Of a DNA stretch of 64,000 nucleotides, positions 50,710-58,881 are shown piece by piece. Location of the stretch: NCBI GenBank assembly GCA_963839365.1, contig CAWIUT010000001.1:1116001-1180000 (forward strand), read 5' to 3'. The position numbers and the translations under genes were made by a program. This DNA comes from DASSKA01 sp963839365. GTDB taxonomy: Bacteria > Actinomycetota > Actinomycetes > Propionibacteriales > Nocardioidaceae. The notes below the pieces were generated by a model. The model saw only the letters and a program-made list of their open reading frames with translations. It had not been told where the DNA came from and ran no database searches. How positions within the stretch are numbered: the first letter of the stretch is position 1; each line of letters starts with the position of its first letter.

Positions 50710-51831
50710 ATGCAGCCGGCGCGCACCTTCACCTCCTCGGTCCTCACGCCCCACGAGCGCGGCGTCGAGCTCGGCGAGCGGCACCGGGAGGACGTCCGCC
50801 GCACGGTCGCGGCCTACCGGCAGCTGTTCGCCGCCCGGGCCACCCGTCCGTTCGACCTCGACTCGTGGGCGGAGCGCGCCTGGGAGCGGATCGGCACGGA
50901 CGCCGCCTGGGCGGCCCCCGAGATCGAGGGCATCGCCGAGGGCGCCCGGATCCCCGTCCGGGAGGTGGCCGCGGTCAACGCCCGCACCGAGCTGCTCGCG
51001 ATCGCCGACCCCGAGGTCGGGCCACACACCGGCACCGAGTGCTCCACGGTGGTCGTGCTGCCGCCGGACGGGCCACCGATCGCGGTGCAGACCTGGGACT
51101 GGTACGCGCCGATGAGCGGCAACTGGCTGCACTGGCGCATCCCGCACCCCGACGGCCGGGTGGTCGAGACCGTCACCGAGTTCGGGATGCTGGGCAAGAT
51201 CGGCGTCGGCCGCAGCTCCGACGGGGCCGGCATCGGGGTGCTGCTGAACATCCTCCACCACGCGGCCGACGGCTCCCCCAGCAGCGCCGCCGAGAGTGAC
51301 CCCGAGAGTGACCCCGACGGCCCGGACCGGGTCGGGCACCCGGTGCACCTGGTCAGCCGGCAGATCCTCGACCAGGCCCGCGGCCTCGACGAGGCGCTGG
51401 TGATCGCCAAGGCCGCGGACACCTCGGCCTCCACGTCGCTGACCCTGGTGGAGCCCGCCGGCCGACGCGCGGTGGCGGGGGAGCTGTTCCCGGGGGGCGT
51501 CGGGGTGCTCGAGCCCGACGACGGGCTGCTGGTGCGCACCAACCACTTCGTCACCGCGGACGGCGCTCCCGGGTGCCTCGCCGACCGGCGTGGCCCCGGC
51601 AGCCGGATCCGCCGCGACACCCTGCTGAGCGCGTGCGGTACGACGCGGCCGCGGTCCGCGGCGGAGGTCATCGCGGCCATGCGCGACCACCGTGACGAGG
51701 GCGGGGTCTGCGCGCACCCGGACGAGTCGCTGGACCCGGTGCTGTGGCAGGCGACGCTGGCAACGGTCAGCCTGGACGTCGCCGGCGGAACCCTGGACGT
51801 CACCGCCGGAGGTCCCTGCGCCCGCGCCTGA
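50710..51831 (+). CDS. C45-family peptidase / acyltransferase
   Basis: A 373-residue Ntn-hydrolase-like protein of the acyl-CoA:6-aminopenicillanic-acid acyltransferase (C45) family. The candidate nucleophile is the Cys of GTECSTVVV near residue 114, preceded by the ARTELLAIAD block. Family members self-cleave before this Cys. The physiological substrate is unknown. A 12-base repeat encoding SDPESDP lies near 51290-51310. The gene starts 20 bases after the PAP2-DAGK gene. Confidence 0.85.
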   Translation: MQPARTFTSSVLTPHERGVELGERHREDVRRTVAAYRQLFAARATRPFDLDSWAERAWERIGTDAAWAAPEIEGIAEGARIPVREVAAVNARTELLAIADPEVGPHTGTECSTVVVLPPDGPPIAVQTWDWYAPMSGNWLHWRIPHPDGRVVETVTEFGMLGKIGVGRSSDGAGIGVLLNILHHAADGSPSSAAESDPESDPDGPDRVGHPVHLVSRQILDQARGLDEALVIAKAADTSASTSLTLVEPAGRRAVAGELFPGGVGVLEPDDGLLVRTNHFVTADGAPGCLADRRGPGSRIRRDTLLSACGTTRPRSAAEVIAAMRDHRDEGGVCAHPDESLDPVLWQATLATVSLDVAGGTLDVTAGGPCARA

Positions 51832-51850
51832 GACCCTCGGTCGGTGGGGA

Positions 51851-52282
51851 TCAGGCGGACTGGGCGAACTTGATCGCCTCGTCCTCCTCCGGGGACAGCG
51901 CCTGGTCGCAGGTCCACCCCGCGACGTTCTTGGCGTAGGTGCGTGCCTCGCTGCGGCCGTGGATGGAGGTGAGCACGATCCCGTCACCGCCGTCGTCGAG
52001 CAGCGCCATCGACCAGGACAGGTGGCCACCCATGTCGCCGAACGCGTCGTACCGCACCACTGCGAGATGCCGCAGCGCCTCGGAGACCTCCGCGCGCAGC
52101 GCCTGCACCTCCGCCCGCAGCCCGGCGACGTCGGCCGGCACCGAGCCGGGATCCACCCGGAGACGGCGGGGGCTGCGGCTGCGCCGCAGGGCCGCCACGG
52201 CCAGCACCAGCGCCACCACGGCCACCAGCGCCAGGACCACGAGGAGCGCGACGACGAGCGCCGCAGGCAGGGAGTCACTCAC
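51851..52282 (-). CDS. DUF4446 membrane-anchored protein
   Basis: A 143-residue protein. One hydrophobic helix (about 8-32) is followed by a helical linker and the conserved DUF4446 block VVRYDAFGDMGGHLSWSMALLDD and HGRSEARTYAKNV (in outline). Function is unknown; the family is common in Gram-positives. GTG 52282 (VSDSLPAA) gives a compact N-terminal helix. It is 24 bases after pheA on the same strand. Confidence 0.88.
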   Translation of the reverse strand: MSDSLPAALVVALLVVLALVAVVALVLAVAALRRSRSPRRLRVDPGSVPADVAGLRAEVQALRAEVSEALRHLAVVRYDAFGDMGGHLSWSMALLDDGGDGIVLTSIHGRSEARTYAKNVAGWTCDQALSPEEDEAIKFAQSA

Positions 52283-52305
52283 GGGCGCCGAGCCTAATCC
52301 GGCGA

Positions 52306-53250
52306 TCAACCCGTGCCGCGCAGGCGCGCGAGCCAGACCTCGGCGTCCCGGAAGTCCCGCTCGGTGTCACCGGGGGCCACCTCGGGCCGCACCCCGTCGA
52401 CCCGCGGGTAGGAGCCGAGGAACCGGACCTCCGCGCAGTTGCGGCGCAGCCCCATCAGCGCCTCCCCGACCCGGGCATCCTGCAGATGCCCCTCGCAGTC
52501 GATCGAGAAGCAGTACCGACCCAGCCCGACCCCGGTGGGCCGGGACTCGATCCTGCTCAGGTTCACCCCCCGCAGCTGGAACTCCTCGAGCAGCTCGAGC
52601 AGCGCACCCGGGTGGTCGTCGCGGATGAACGCCACCAGCGAGGTCTTGTCCGCCCCGGTCGGCGGGGCCGGTGGGGCCGGCCGGGACACCAGCACGAACC
52701 GGGTCACCGCGTCCGGGTTGTCACCGATGCCGTCGGCGAGCACCGCCAGCCGATACCGCTCGGCCGCCAGCGGCGCGCAGATCGCCGCCTCCCAGGGCGG
52801 CTCCGGGTCGGCGAGCGCGGCGGCGCCGGCCGCCGTCGAGCCGACGTGCACCACCTGCACGTGCGGCAGGTGCAGCGCCAGCCAGCGCCGGGTCTGCGCG
52901 GCGGCGTGCGGATGGGTGGCCACCCGGCGGATGTCCTCGCGCCCGGTGCCCGGCCGGGCGGCCAGCGCGAACGCGATCGGGACGGTCATCTCCCGGGTGA
53001 TCATCAGCGGGTCGCCGGTGGCCAGCTCGTCGAGCGTCACCGGCACCGAGCCCTCCACGGAGTTCTCGATCGGCACCACCGCGCCGTCCGCGTCCCCCGA
53101 GCGCACCGTGTCGAGCGCCAGCGTCACCGTGGTGCACGGCTGCAGCTGCGCCTTGGCGGCCGCCGGCAGCGACCGCAGCGCCTGCTCGGTGAAGGTGCCC
53201 TCGGGGCCGAGGTAGGCATAGCGGGCAGGGGGGACTCCGGGCACGGGCAC
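52306..53250 (-). CDS. pheA: prephenate dehydratase
   Basis: A 314-residue monofunctional enzyme of phenylalanine synthesis that turns prephenate into phenylpyruvate. The catalytic domain starts YAYLGPEGTFTEQA and contains the VVPIENSVEGSV block and the TRFVLV block near 185. The C-terminal ACT domain has the allosteric motifs GALLELLEEF and SRIESRPT. It is divergent from larB, 27 bases away. Confidence 0.95.
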   Translation of the reverse strand: MPVPGVPPARYAYLGPEGTFTEQALRSLPAAAKAQLQPCTTVTLALDTVRSGDADGAVVPIENSVEGSVPVTLDELATGDPLMITREMTVPIAFALAARPGTGREDIRRVATHPHAAAQTRRWLALHLPHVQVVHVGSTAAGAAALADPEPPWEAAICAPLAAERYRLAVLADGIGDNPDAVTRFVLVSRPAPPAPPTGADKTSLVAFIRDDHPGALLELLEEFQLRGVNLSRIESRPTGVGLGRYCFSIDCEGHLQDARVGEALMGLRRNCAEVRFLGSYPRVDGVRPEVAPGDTERDFRDAEVWLARLRGTG

Positions 53251-53277
53251 AGCCTAGTCAGAGGTTAGATTCGGCCC

Positions 53278-53973
53278 ATGACCGGCAAGCCCGCCCACCA
53301 GCCCGCCGCCGACCTCGGTTTCGCGCGCGTGGACACCGACCGAGCCGAGCGCACCGGCGACGCCGAGGTGGTGTACGGCGCCGGCAAGACCCCGGTGCAG
53401 GTGGTGGAGATCCTGCGTACCCTCCACGAGGCGCACCCGGAGCGCGCGGTGCTGGCCACCCGGCTCAGCCGGGAGACGATGGCCGCCGTCGCCGACGCGT
53501 ACCCGGACGCGGTGCTCGACGAGCCGGCCCGCGCGGCGACGCTCGGTCCGCTGCCGACCCCGCAGGGCACCGTGGCGGTGGTGTCCGCCGGCACCTCCGA
53601 CGCGCCGGTGGCCGCCGAGGCCGCGCTGACCACTCGAGTGTTCGGCGCCGGTGCGACGCGGATCAACGACGTGGGCGTCTCCGGGCTGCACCGGATCCTG
53701 TCGGTGCGCGACGAGCTGGAGAGGGCCGACTGCCTGGTGGTGGTGGCCGGGATGGAGGGTGCGCTGCCCAGCGTGGTCGGCGGGCTCACCGGGGTGCCGC
53801 TGGTGGCGGTGCCGACCAGTGTCGGGTACGGCGCGTCGCTGGGCGGCGTGGCGGCCCTGCTCGCCATGCTCAACTCGTGCGCGCCGGGCGTCACCGTGGT
53901 GAACATCGACAACGGCTTCGGGGCCGGGGTGTTCGCCGCCCGGGTGGCCCGCAACGCCCGGCCGCGCCCATGA
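53278..53973 (+). CDS. larB: nickel-pincer cofactor biosynthesis protein LarB
   Basis: A 231-residue protein related to PurE. LarB carboxylates and hydrolyses nicotinic acid adenine dinucleotide, the first step of the nickel-pincer nucleotide. The block VVSAGTSDAPVAAEAA, and GMEGALPSVVGGL with the VGYGASLGGVAALLAMLNSC segment (in outline), are typical. It overlaps larC by 4 bases. No larE or larA is in the window. Confidence 0.9.
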   Translation: MTGKPAHQPAADLGFARVDTDRAERTGDAEVVYGAGKTPVQVVEILRTLHEAHPERAVLATRLSRETMAAVADAYPDAVLDEPARAATLGPLPTPQGTVAVVSAGTSDAPVAAEAALTTRVFGAGATRINDVGVSGLHRILSVRDELERADCLVVVAGMEGALPSVVGGLTGVPLVAVPTSVGYGASLGGVAALLAMLNSCAPGVTVVNIDNGFGAGVFAARVARNARPRP

Positions 53974-55148
53974 CGGCCGTCGGCTGGGTGGACGCGTCCG
54001 CGGGCGCGTCCGGGGACATGCTGCTCGGCGCGCTGCTCGGCGTCGGGGCGCCGCTGGAGGTGGTCACCGCAGCAGTGGCGGCCGTGGCGCCGGAGCACGT
54101 GACGCTGCGCCCGGAGCCGGTGCACCGCGCCGGGTTCGCCGCCACCCGCTGCCACGTCGAGGTCGCGGACAGCACCACCCGCCGGACCTTGCCGGACGTG
54201 GCGCGGCTGCTGGCCGCCGCCGACCTGCCCGGTCCGGTCCGGGACCGCGCGCACGCCTGCTTCGAGCGGCTGGCCCACGCCGAGGCCCGGGTGCACGGCA
54301 GCCGCCCCGAGGACGTGCACTTCCACGAGGTGGGGGCGCTGGACGCGATCGCCGACGTGGTGGGCGTGTGCGCCGGGATCGAGCACCTCGGCCTGGCCGA
54401 GCTCGTCGTCTCCCCCGTCGCGGTGGGCAGCGGGTCGGTGCAGGGCGCCCACGGCCGGTTGCCCGTGCCCCCGCCGGCCGTCGCCGAGCTGCTGCGCGGC
54501 GTCCCGTCGTACGCCGGACCGGGCGCGGCCGAGTCGTGCACCCCCACCGGCGCGGCGTTGCTGACCACGCTCGCCACCGGCTTCGGGCCGCAGCCACCGA
54601 TGAGCGTCGACCGCATCGGGGTGGGCGCTGGGGGCCGGGATCCCGACACGCACGCCAACGTGCTGCGACTGCTGGTGGGCGCACCGGTCCCGGTGGGTCC
54701 CGTCGGCGCGCCGCTGCTGATCGAGACCAACATCGACGACCTGGACCCGCGGCTGTGGCCGGACGTGCTCGCAGCGCTGCTGGCCGCCGGTGCGTCCGAC
54801 GCCTGGCTGACCCCGATCCTGATGAAGAAGGGCCGACCCGCGCACACCCTGACCGCACTGGTCGCCGGCGACCGGGCCGAGCCGGTGCGCGCCGAGATCT
54901 TCCGGCAGACCTCGACCATCGGGGTGCGCGAGATCCCGGTCGGCAAGAGCGCCCTGGACCGCCGGATGGAGACCGTGCGGGTGCACGGTCGGACGATCCA
55001 CGTGAAGATCGCCACCTACCGGGGGGAGGTCGTCAACGTGCAGCCGGAGTACGACGACCTGGTGGCGGCCGCAGCCGCGACCGGTCGGCCGGTGAAGCAG
55101 GTGCTTGCCGAGGCCATCACGGCCGGCGCCGTCTTCGGGCCGACCTGA
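53970..55148 (+). CDS. larC: nickel insertion protein LarC
   Basis: A 392-residue single-frame LarC that inserts nickel into the pincer cofactor. The N-terminal part shows DASAGASGDMLLGAL and the HFHEVGALDAIADVVG metal-binding block near 109-124; the C-terminal part has IETNIDDLDPRLWPDVL and ILMKKGRPAHTL. In Lactobacillus plantarum larC needs a programmed frameshift between LarC1 and LarC2; here one continuous frame encodes both. The ATGA overlap with larB couples translation. Confidence 0.92.
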   Translation: MTAVGWVDASAGASGDMLLGALLGVGAPLEVVTAAVAAVAPEHVTLRPEPVHRAGFAATRCHVEVADSTTRRTLPDVARLLAAADLPGPVRDRAHACFERLAHAEARVHGSRPEDVHFHEVGALDAIADVVGVCAGIEHLGLAELVVSPVAVGSGSVQGAHGRLPVPPPAVAELLRGVPSYAGPGAAESCTPTGAALLTTLATGFGPQPPMSVDRIGVGAGGRDPDTHANVLRLLVGAPVPVGPVGAPLLIETNIDDLDPRLWPDVLAALLAAGASDAWLTPILMKKGRPAHTLTALVAGDRAEPVRAEIFRQTSTIGVREIPVGKSALDRRMETVRVHGRTIHVKIATYRGEVVNVQPEYDDLVAAAAATGRPVKQVLAEAITAGAVFGPT

Positions 55149-55170
55149 CCGACTCGCCGAAAAGGACTCC

Positions 55171-55773
55171 ATGGACCTCGCTGTCATCGGCATCACCTTC
55201 GCGACGATCTTCCTCGTCGAGCTTCCCGACAAGACGTTCATCGCCGCGCTGGTGCTGTCCACCCGGTACCGCCCGCTGGCGGTCTGGGTCGGGGTCGGCC
55301 TGGCTTTCGGGGTGCAGACGTTCGTCGCGGTCACCGCCGGCGCACTGGTCAGCCTGCTTCCCGACGTGGTGATCGGCAGCGTCGCGGCGGCCATCTTCCT
55401 GGCCGGGGCCGTGCTGCTGTTCCGCACCGCCCCGGGCGCGGAGGCCGAGGAGCAGGAGGCCGAGCAGGAGTACGCCGCCCGGGCCACCGACTCGCGGACC
55501 GGGCTGAAGGCGGTCGCCGCCTCCTTCCTGGTGCTGTTCGCGGCGGAGTGGGGGGACTTGTCCCAGCTGCTCACCATCAGCCTGGTGGCCCGCTACCACG
55601 AGCACGTCGAGGTCTTCGTGGGCGCCTGGGGGGCGCTGCTCACCGTGTCCGGGCTGGCCGTGGTGGCCGGCCGGGTGCTGCTGCGCTACCTGCGGCTGAC
55701 CGTGCTGCACTACATCGGCTCCGCGGTCTGCCTGGTGCTCGCCGGGGTCACGTTGTACGAGTTGCTCGCGTGA
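55171..55773 (+). CDS. TMEM165/GDT1 (UPF0016) family cation transporter
   Basis: A 200-residue membrane protein with six hydrophobic helices in two repeats. The family motif ExGD(K/R)(T/S) is present as VELPDKTF in the first repeat and AEWGDLSQ in the second. Relatives move Mn2+ or Ca2+ in exchange for protons. It starts 22 bases after larC with an AAAAGGA ribosome site and may be in the same transcript. Metal export or import of nickel is only a guess. Confidence 0.85.
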   Translation: MDLAVIGITFATIFLVELPDKTFIAALVLSTRYRPLAVWVGVGLAFGVQTFVAVTAGALVSLLPDVVIGSVAAAIFLAGAVLLFRTAPGAEAEEQEAEQEYAARATDSRTGLKAVAASFLVLFAAEWGDLSQLLTISLVARYHEHVEVFVGAWGALLTVSGLAVVAGRVLLRYLRLTVLHYIGSAVCLVLAGVTLYELLA

Positions 55774-55798
55774 GCGACCGAGTCGATACCCTTCGCCC

Positions 55799-57112
55799 AT
55801 GACCAACTCTGGCGCAACGGAGCGCCGGCCCGAGCAGCCGGCAACCACCGGGGTCGACACCGGGGTCAACACGGGGGTCAACACGGGGGTCAACAGCGAG
55901 GTCGGTCGCCTCCGCACGGTGTTGCTGCACCGCCCCGGACCGGAGCTGCAGCGCCTCACCCCTCGCAACAACGACAAGCTGCTGTTCGACGGGATCCCGT
56001 GGGTGAGCCGCGCCCAGGAGGAGCACGATGCGTTCGCGCAGGCGCTGCGGGACCGCGACGTCGAGGTGCTGTACCTGATGGAGCTGCTCACGCAGACGCT
56101 CGAGCGCGAGGAGGCGCGCGAGATCGCCATCGCCGGCGCGATGGCCAGCCTGCACCTCGGCGACACCCTGCGCGGCTACCTGACCCCCGCGCTGCGCGAG
56201 CAGTCCCCGCAGGAGCTGGCGCGGTTCCTCACCGCCGGGGTTCGCAACGACGAGGTGCGCGGCGGGCAGGGGCTGGTCACCAGCCTGCTCGCCTCCGACG
56301 ACTTCCTCATCGACCCGCTGCCGAACCTGCTGTTCACCCGGGACTCCAGCGTCTGGATCCGGGACCGGGTTGCGGTGACGTCACTGGCCATGCCGGCCCG
56401 GGAGCGGGAGACCCAGCTCACCGAGCTGATCTACACCCAGCACCCCCGGTTCGTCGGCGCCCCGAAGATCCACGGTTGGCAGCACGAGCACGTGGAGGGC
56501 GGCGACGTCCTGCTGCTGGCGCCCGGAGTGATCGCGGTCGGCGTCGGGGAGCGCACGACGCCCGCCGGGGCCGAGCGACTGGCCCGGCAGGTCTTCGGCG
56601 CCGGGCTGGCACATACCGTGCTGGCGGTGCCGATCACCCAGGAGCGCGCCACCATGCACCTGGACACGGTGTGCACGATGGTCGACACCGACAAGATCGT
56701 GATGTACCCCAACGTCGCCGACCGGCTGCGCGCCTACGCGGTGACCTGCAAGGACCGCAACGGCGACGCCGACGCGGACCTGGTGCTGCACGTGGCCGAG
56801 GCCGAGCCGTTCCTGGTCGCGGCCGCGAAGGCGATGAGCATCGATACCCTGCACCAGATCGACACCGGTCTGGACCCGGTCACCGCCGAGCGGGAGCAGT
56901 GGGACGACGGCAACAACACCCTGGCGATCGCGCCGCGGGTGGCGGTCGCCTACGAGCGCAACGTGGAGACCAACACCCGGCTGCAGGAGGCCGGCATCGA
57001 GGTGATCGCGATCTCCGGCTCCGAGCTCGGGTCGGGCCGCGGCGGGCCGCGGTGCATGTCGTGCCCGATCAGCCGCGAGCCGATGCAGCCGGCCGGCCCG
57101 GCACGGGCTTGA
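55799..57112 (+). CDS. arcA: arginine deiminase
   Basis: A 437-residue guanidino-modifying enzyme (citrulline and ammonia from arginine). Active-site parts are present: LPNLLFTRDSSVW near 181-193, HVEGGDVLLL near 234, the HLDTVCTMVD block near 287 and the nucleophilic Cys in GPRCMSCPI near 417-421. The first about 30 residues are a polar lead made of tandem repeats (see repeat feature), after which the protein starts with the usual VGRLRTVLLHRPG. No arcB, arcC or antiporter gene is adjacent. Confidence 0.92.
   Translation: MTNSGATERRPEQPATTGVDTGVNTGVNTGVNSEVGRLRTVLLHRPGPELQRLTPRNNDKLLFDGIPWVSRAQEEHDAFAQALRDRDVEVLYLMELLTQTLEREEAREIAIAGAMASLHLGDTLRGYLTPALREQSPQELARFLTAGVRNDEVRGGQGLVTSLLASDDFLIDPLPNLLFTRDSSVWIRDRVAVTSLAMPARERETQLTELIYTQHPRFVGAPKIHGWQHEHVEGGDVLLLAPGVIAVGVGERTTPAGAERLARQVFGAGLAHTVLAVPITQERATMHLDTVCTMVDTDKIVMYPNVADRLRAYAVTCKDRNGDADADLVLHVAEAEPFLVAAAKAMSIDTLHQIDTGLDPVTAEREQWDDGNNTLAIAPRVAVAYERNVETNTRLQEAGIEVIAISGSELGSGRGGPRCMSCPISREPMQPAGPARA
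55849..55897 (+). repeat. 12-base tandem repeat in the arcA 5' coding region
   Basis: About four in-frame copies of GGGGTCAACACG (first with GAC, last with AGC) encode VDTGVNTGVNTGVNS. They make the N-terminus of arginine deiminase about 20 residues longer than needed. Tandem repeats of multiple-of-three length can change copy number without breaking the frame. Confidence 0.85.
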
Positions 57113-57605
57113 GCATCGCGCAGCGCTCGTCCATGCCGGGCAGGCTCGCCTCGTGGGCCATGGTCGCCGCCAGCTCGGGACCGATCTCGTCCGGGGTCAT
57201 CTCCCGGTAGCCGAGCCGGCGGTAGTAGGGCGCGTTCCAGGGCACGTCCTTGAACGTGGTCAGGGTGGTCGCCGGCCGACCGGCGGCCGCGCCCCACGCC
57301 TCCACGAACTCCAGCAGCAGCGCGCCGATGCCCTGCCGGGCATGGTCCGGCGCCACCGAGACCTGCTCGACATGGGTGTTGCCGTCGAGCACCTCTGCCG
57401 CGATGTAGCCGGTGACCTCCCCGTCGTGCTCGGCCACCCAGGTGCGCCGGTCGGCGAGACCGGGCCGGAGGTCGTCCTCGGTGGTCGGGTGGTCGGCGAC
57501 CGCCGAGCGTCCGACCGTGCGGAACAGCTGTCCGGCCTCCACCTCCACGCGCACCAGCACGGGCAGGTCGGACTCGACCGCGGGGCGGATGGTCACCTGG
57601 GGCAT
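57069..57605 (-). CDS. GNAT-family N-acetyltransferase
   Basis: A 178-residue GNAT protein. The acetyl-CoA pyrophosphate loop is APDHARQGIGALLLEF, preceded by the VEQVSVAP strand. The C-terminus has an additional about 25 residues. The ATG at 57605 (MPQVTIRPA) fits the family start; the open frame continues upstream but only shadows a pseudogene. The 3' end overlaps the 3' end of convergent arcA by 44 bases. The substrate is unknown. Confidence 0.85.
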   Translation of the reverse strand: MPQVTIRPAVESDLPVLVRVEVEAGQLFRTVGRSAVADHPTTEDDLRPGLADRRTWVAEHDGEVTGYIAAEVLDGNTHVEQVSVAPDHARQGIGALLLEFVEAWGAAAGRPATTLTTFKDVPWNAPYYRRLGYREMTPDEIGPELAATMAHEASLPGMDERCAMLKPVPGRPAASARG

Positions 57606-57651
57606 GCCGGTCACGCTCTCACAGGTCGGCGACGCGTGCTGGAGTGACGGC

Positions 57652-58005
57652 ATGGCCGAGACCGACTGGGCTGCCTGGCACCAGCACCACGCGGAGCCCG
57701 GCTCCGCGCTGTCGCGGCGGCTGCGCATCATCGAGGGCCACGTCGCCGCCCCCTCGACGTGACCGCACCCCGCCCGGTCCGGGCTCACCCGCGTCGACGT
57801 CCGGTGCCGGGACGCGGGCACGACCTCGGCCGTCCTTGACGCCACCCCGGCGGACCTGGTGCTGCTGTGCGGGATCTTCGGCAACGTCGCCGACGAGGAC
57901 GTACGGCGCACCATCGCCGCGGCGCCGGGGCTGTGCACCCGTGGGGGCACGTGCCTTTCCGGGCCACGCAGCGGCTGTTCGCCTTCCTCCGCTGAGGATG
58001 GCGCC
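57652..58005 (+). pseudogene. truncated SAM-dependent methyltransferase
   Basis: The frame starts MAETDWAAWHQHHAEPGSALS, the usual opening of a small actinobacterial methyltransferase, meets an in-frame TGA at 57760-57762 and resumes in the same frame as LTRVDVRCRDAGTTSAV, then ADLVLLCGIFGNVADEDVRR. The region that should carry the SAM-binding motif I is missing, and the C-terminus is lost after about 57960. An internal deletion and truncation are evident. Confidence 0.7.
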
Positions 58006-58279
58006 CTGTCGTGGCCGGCCTTGGCCTTGCCTTCGTTCGACGCGCGAGCCGATCAGCTTCGGCTCCTCCCGCGGAACCGGCCTTCGACCGCGTCGGTTCG
58101 GTCGGCTCGAGAGGAATGTCCGTCGGAGCAAACCCGACGGACATGGAAGACCCGGCCGTTGCTGACGGGGGATACAACAACGACCGGGCAAGCACCAATG
58201 TAGGGGCGCCAAGCGACGCGATTCAACCTGCCGCCCGCAATATGGCCTACGTCACTGCCAAATAGCCCTTCTGGTCTAG
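58006..58279. other. non-coding stretch with a hairpin
   Basis: About 270 bases between the pseudogene and the next acetyltransferase. An 11-base perfect stem ATGTCCGTCGG / CCGACGGACAT at 58116-58144 has a seven-base loop; no T-tract follows. An open frame from the ATG in the stem runs 49 codons (58116-58265) but shows no ribosome site of value. I cannot call it a gene. Confidence 0.4.
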
Positions 58280-58825
58280 TCATATTGTGTGCGAGGCCTC
58301 TCTCGCGGCGGGATCGACCAGCTGGAAGAGCACGTGGTCCTGCCATCGGCCGGCGATGTTGAGGTACTCCGGCGCCAGCCCGAACCGGACGAACCCGGTG
58401 CGTTCCAGCACGCGCTGGGAGGCGAGGTTGTCGACCAGCGTGCCCGCCTGGATCCGGTGCAGGCCGAGCTCCTCGAAGGCCAGGCGGCTGATCGCCCGGA
58501 CCGCTCCGGTGGCCAGCCCGCGACCGGTGTGCTCCTGGTCCAGCCAATAGCCCAGATGGGCGTTCAGGAACGGTCCCCGCACGATGTCGTTGAGGGTGAT
58601 CCGGCCCACCACCGCACCAGCGGGGTCCACGATCACGTGCGGTAGGGCCCGGCCTTGCGCATGCTGCTCGAGCAGGGCACGTGTCACCGCGCGCTGCCCC
58701 TCGACGGTGTAGTAGTCCTCGGCGCGAACCGGCTCCCACGGCGCAAGGAACTCTCGGTTGGCGCTGAGCAGCTCCGCGACCCGTGGCGCGTCCTCGAGGG
58801 TCAGCGGCCGGGTGGCCACGGTCAT
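58280..58825 (-). CDS. RimJ/RimL-type GNAT N-acetyltransferase
   Basis: A 181-residue acetyltransferase. It has the RimJ-type start TRPLTLEDAPRVAELL, the strand VVGRITLNDIV, the acetyl-CoA loop LDQEHTGRGLATGAV and the C-terminal NLASQRVLERTGFVRFG block. Relatives acetylate N-termini of ribosomal proteins or small amines. The ATG at 58825 is followed by a short gap to the DUF5926 gene on the same strand. Confidence 0.88.
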   Translation of the reverse strand: MTVATRPLTLEDAPRVAELLSANREFLAPWEPVRAEDYYTVEGQRAVTRALLEQHAQGRALPHVIVDPAGAVVGRITLNDIVRGPFLNAHLGYWLDQEHTGRGLATGAVRAISRLAFEELGLHRIQAGTLVDNLASQRVLERTGFVRFGLAPEYLNIAGRWQDHVLFQLVDPAAREASHTI

Positions 58826-58881
58826 GCCTCTCCGGGGGTCACCGAGGGGTCACCGAGGGGCTCATCGCGGGCAGCGGGGGC

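Noticed and set aside
55849..55897. CRISPR-like repeats
   Set aside because: The units are 12 bases long, directly adjacent and in frame within arcA; there are no spacers.
58011..58265. Small gene of 84 or 49 codons
   Set aside because: No good ribosome site, composition unlike neighbours, and the start lies inside a hairpin.
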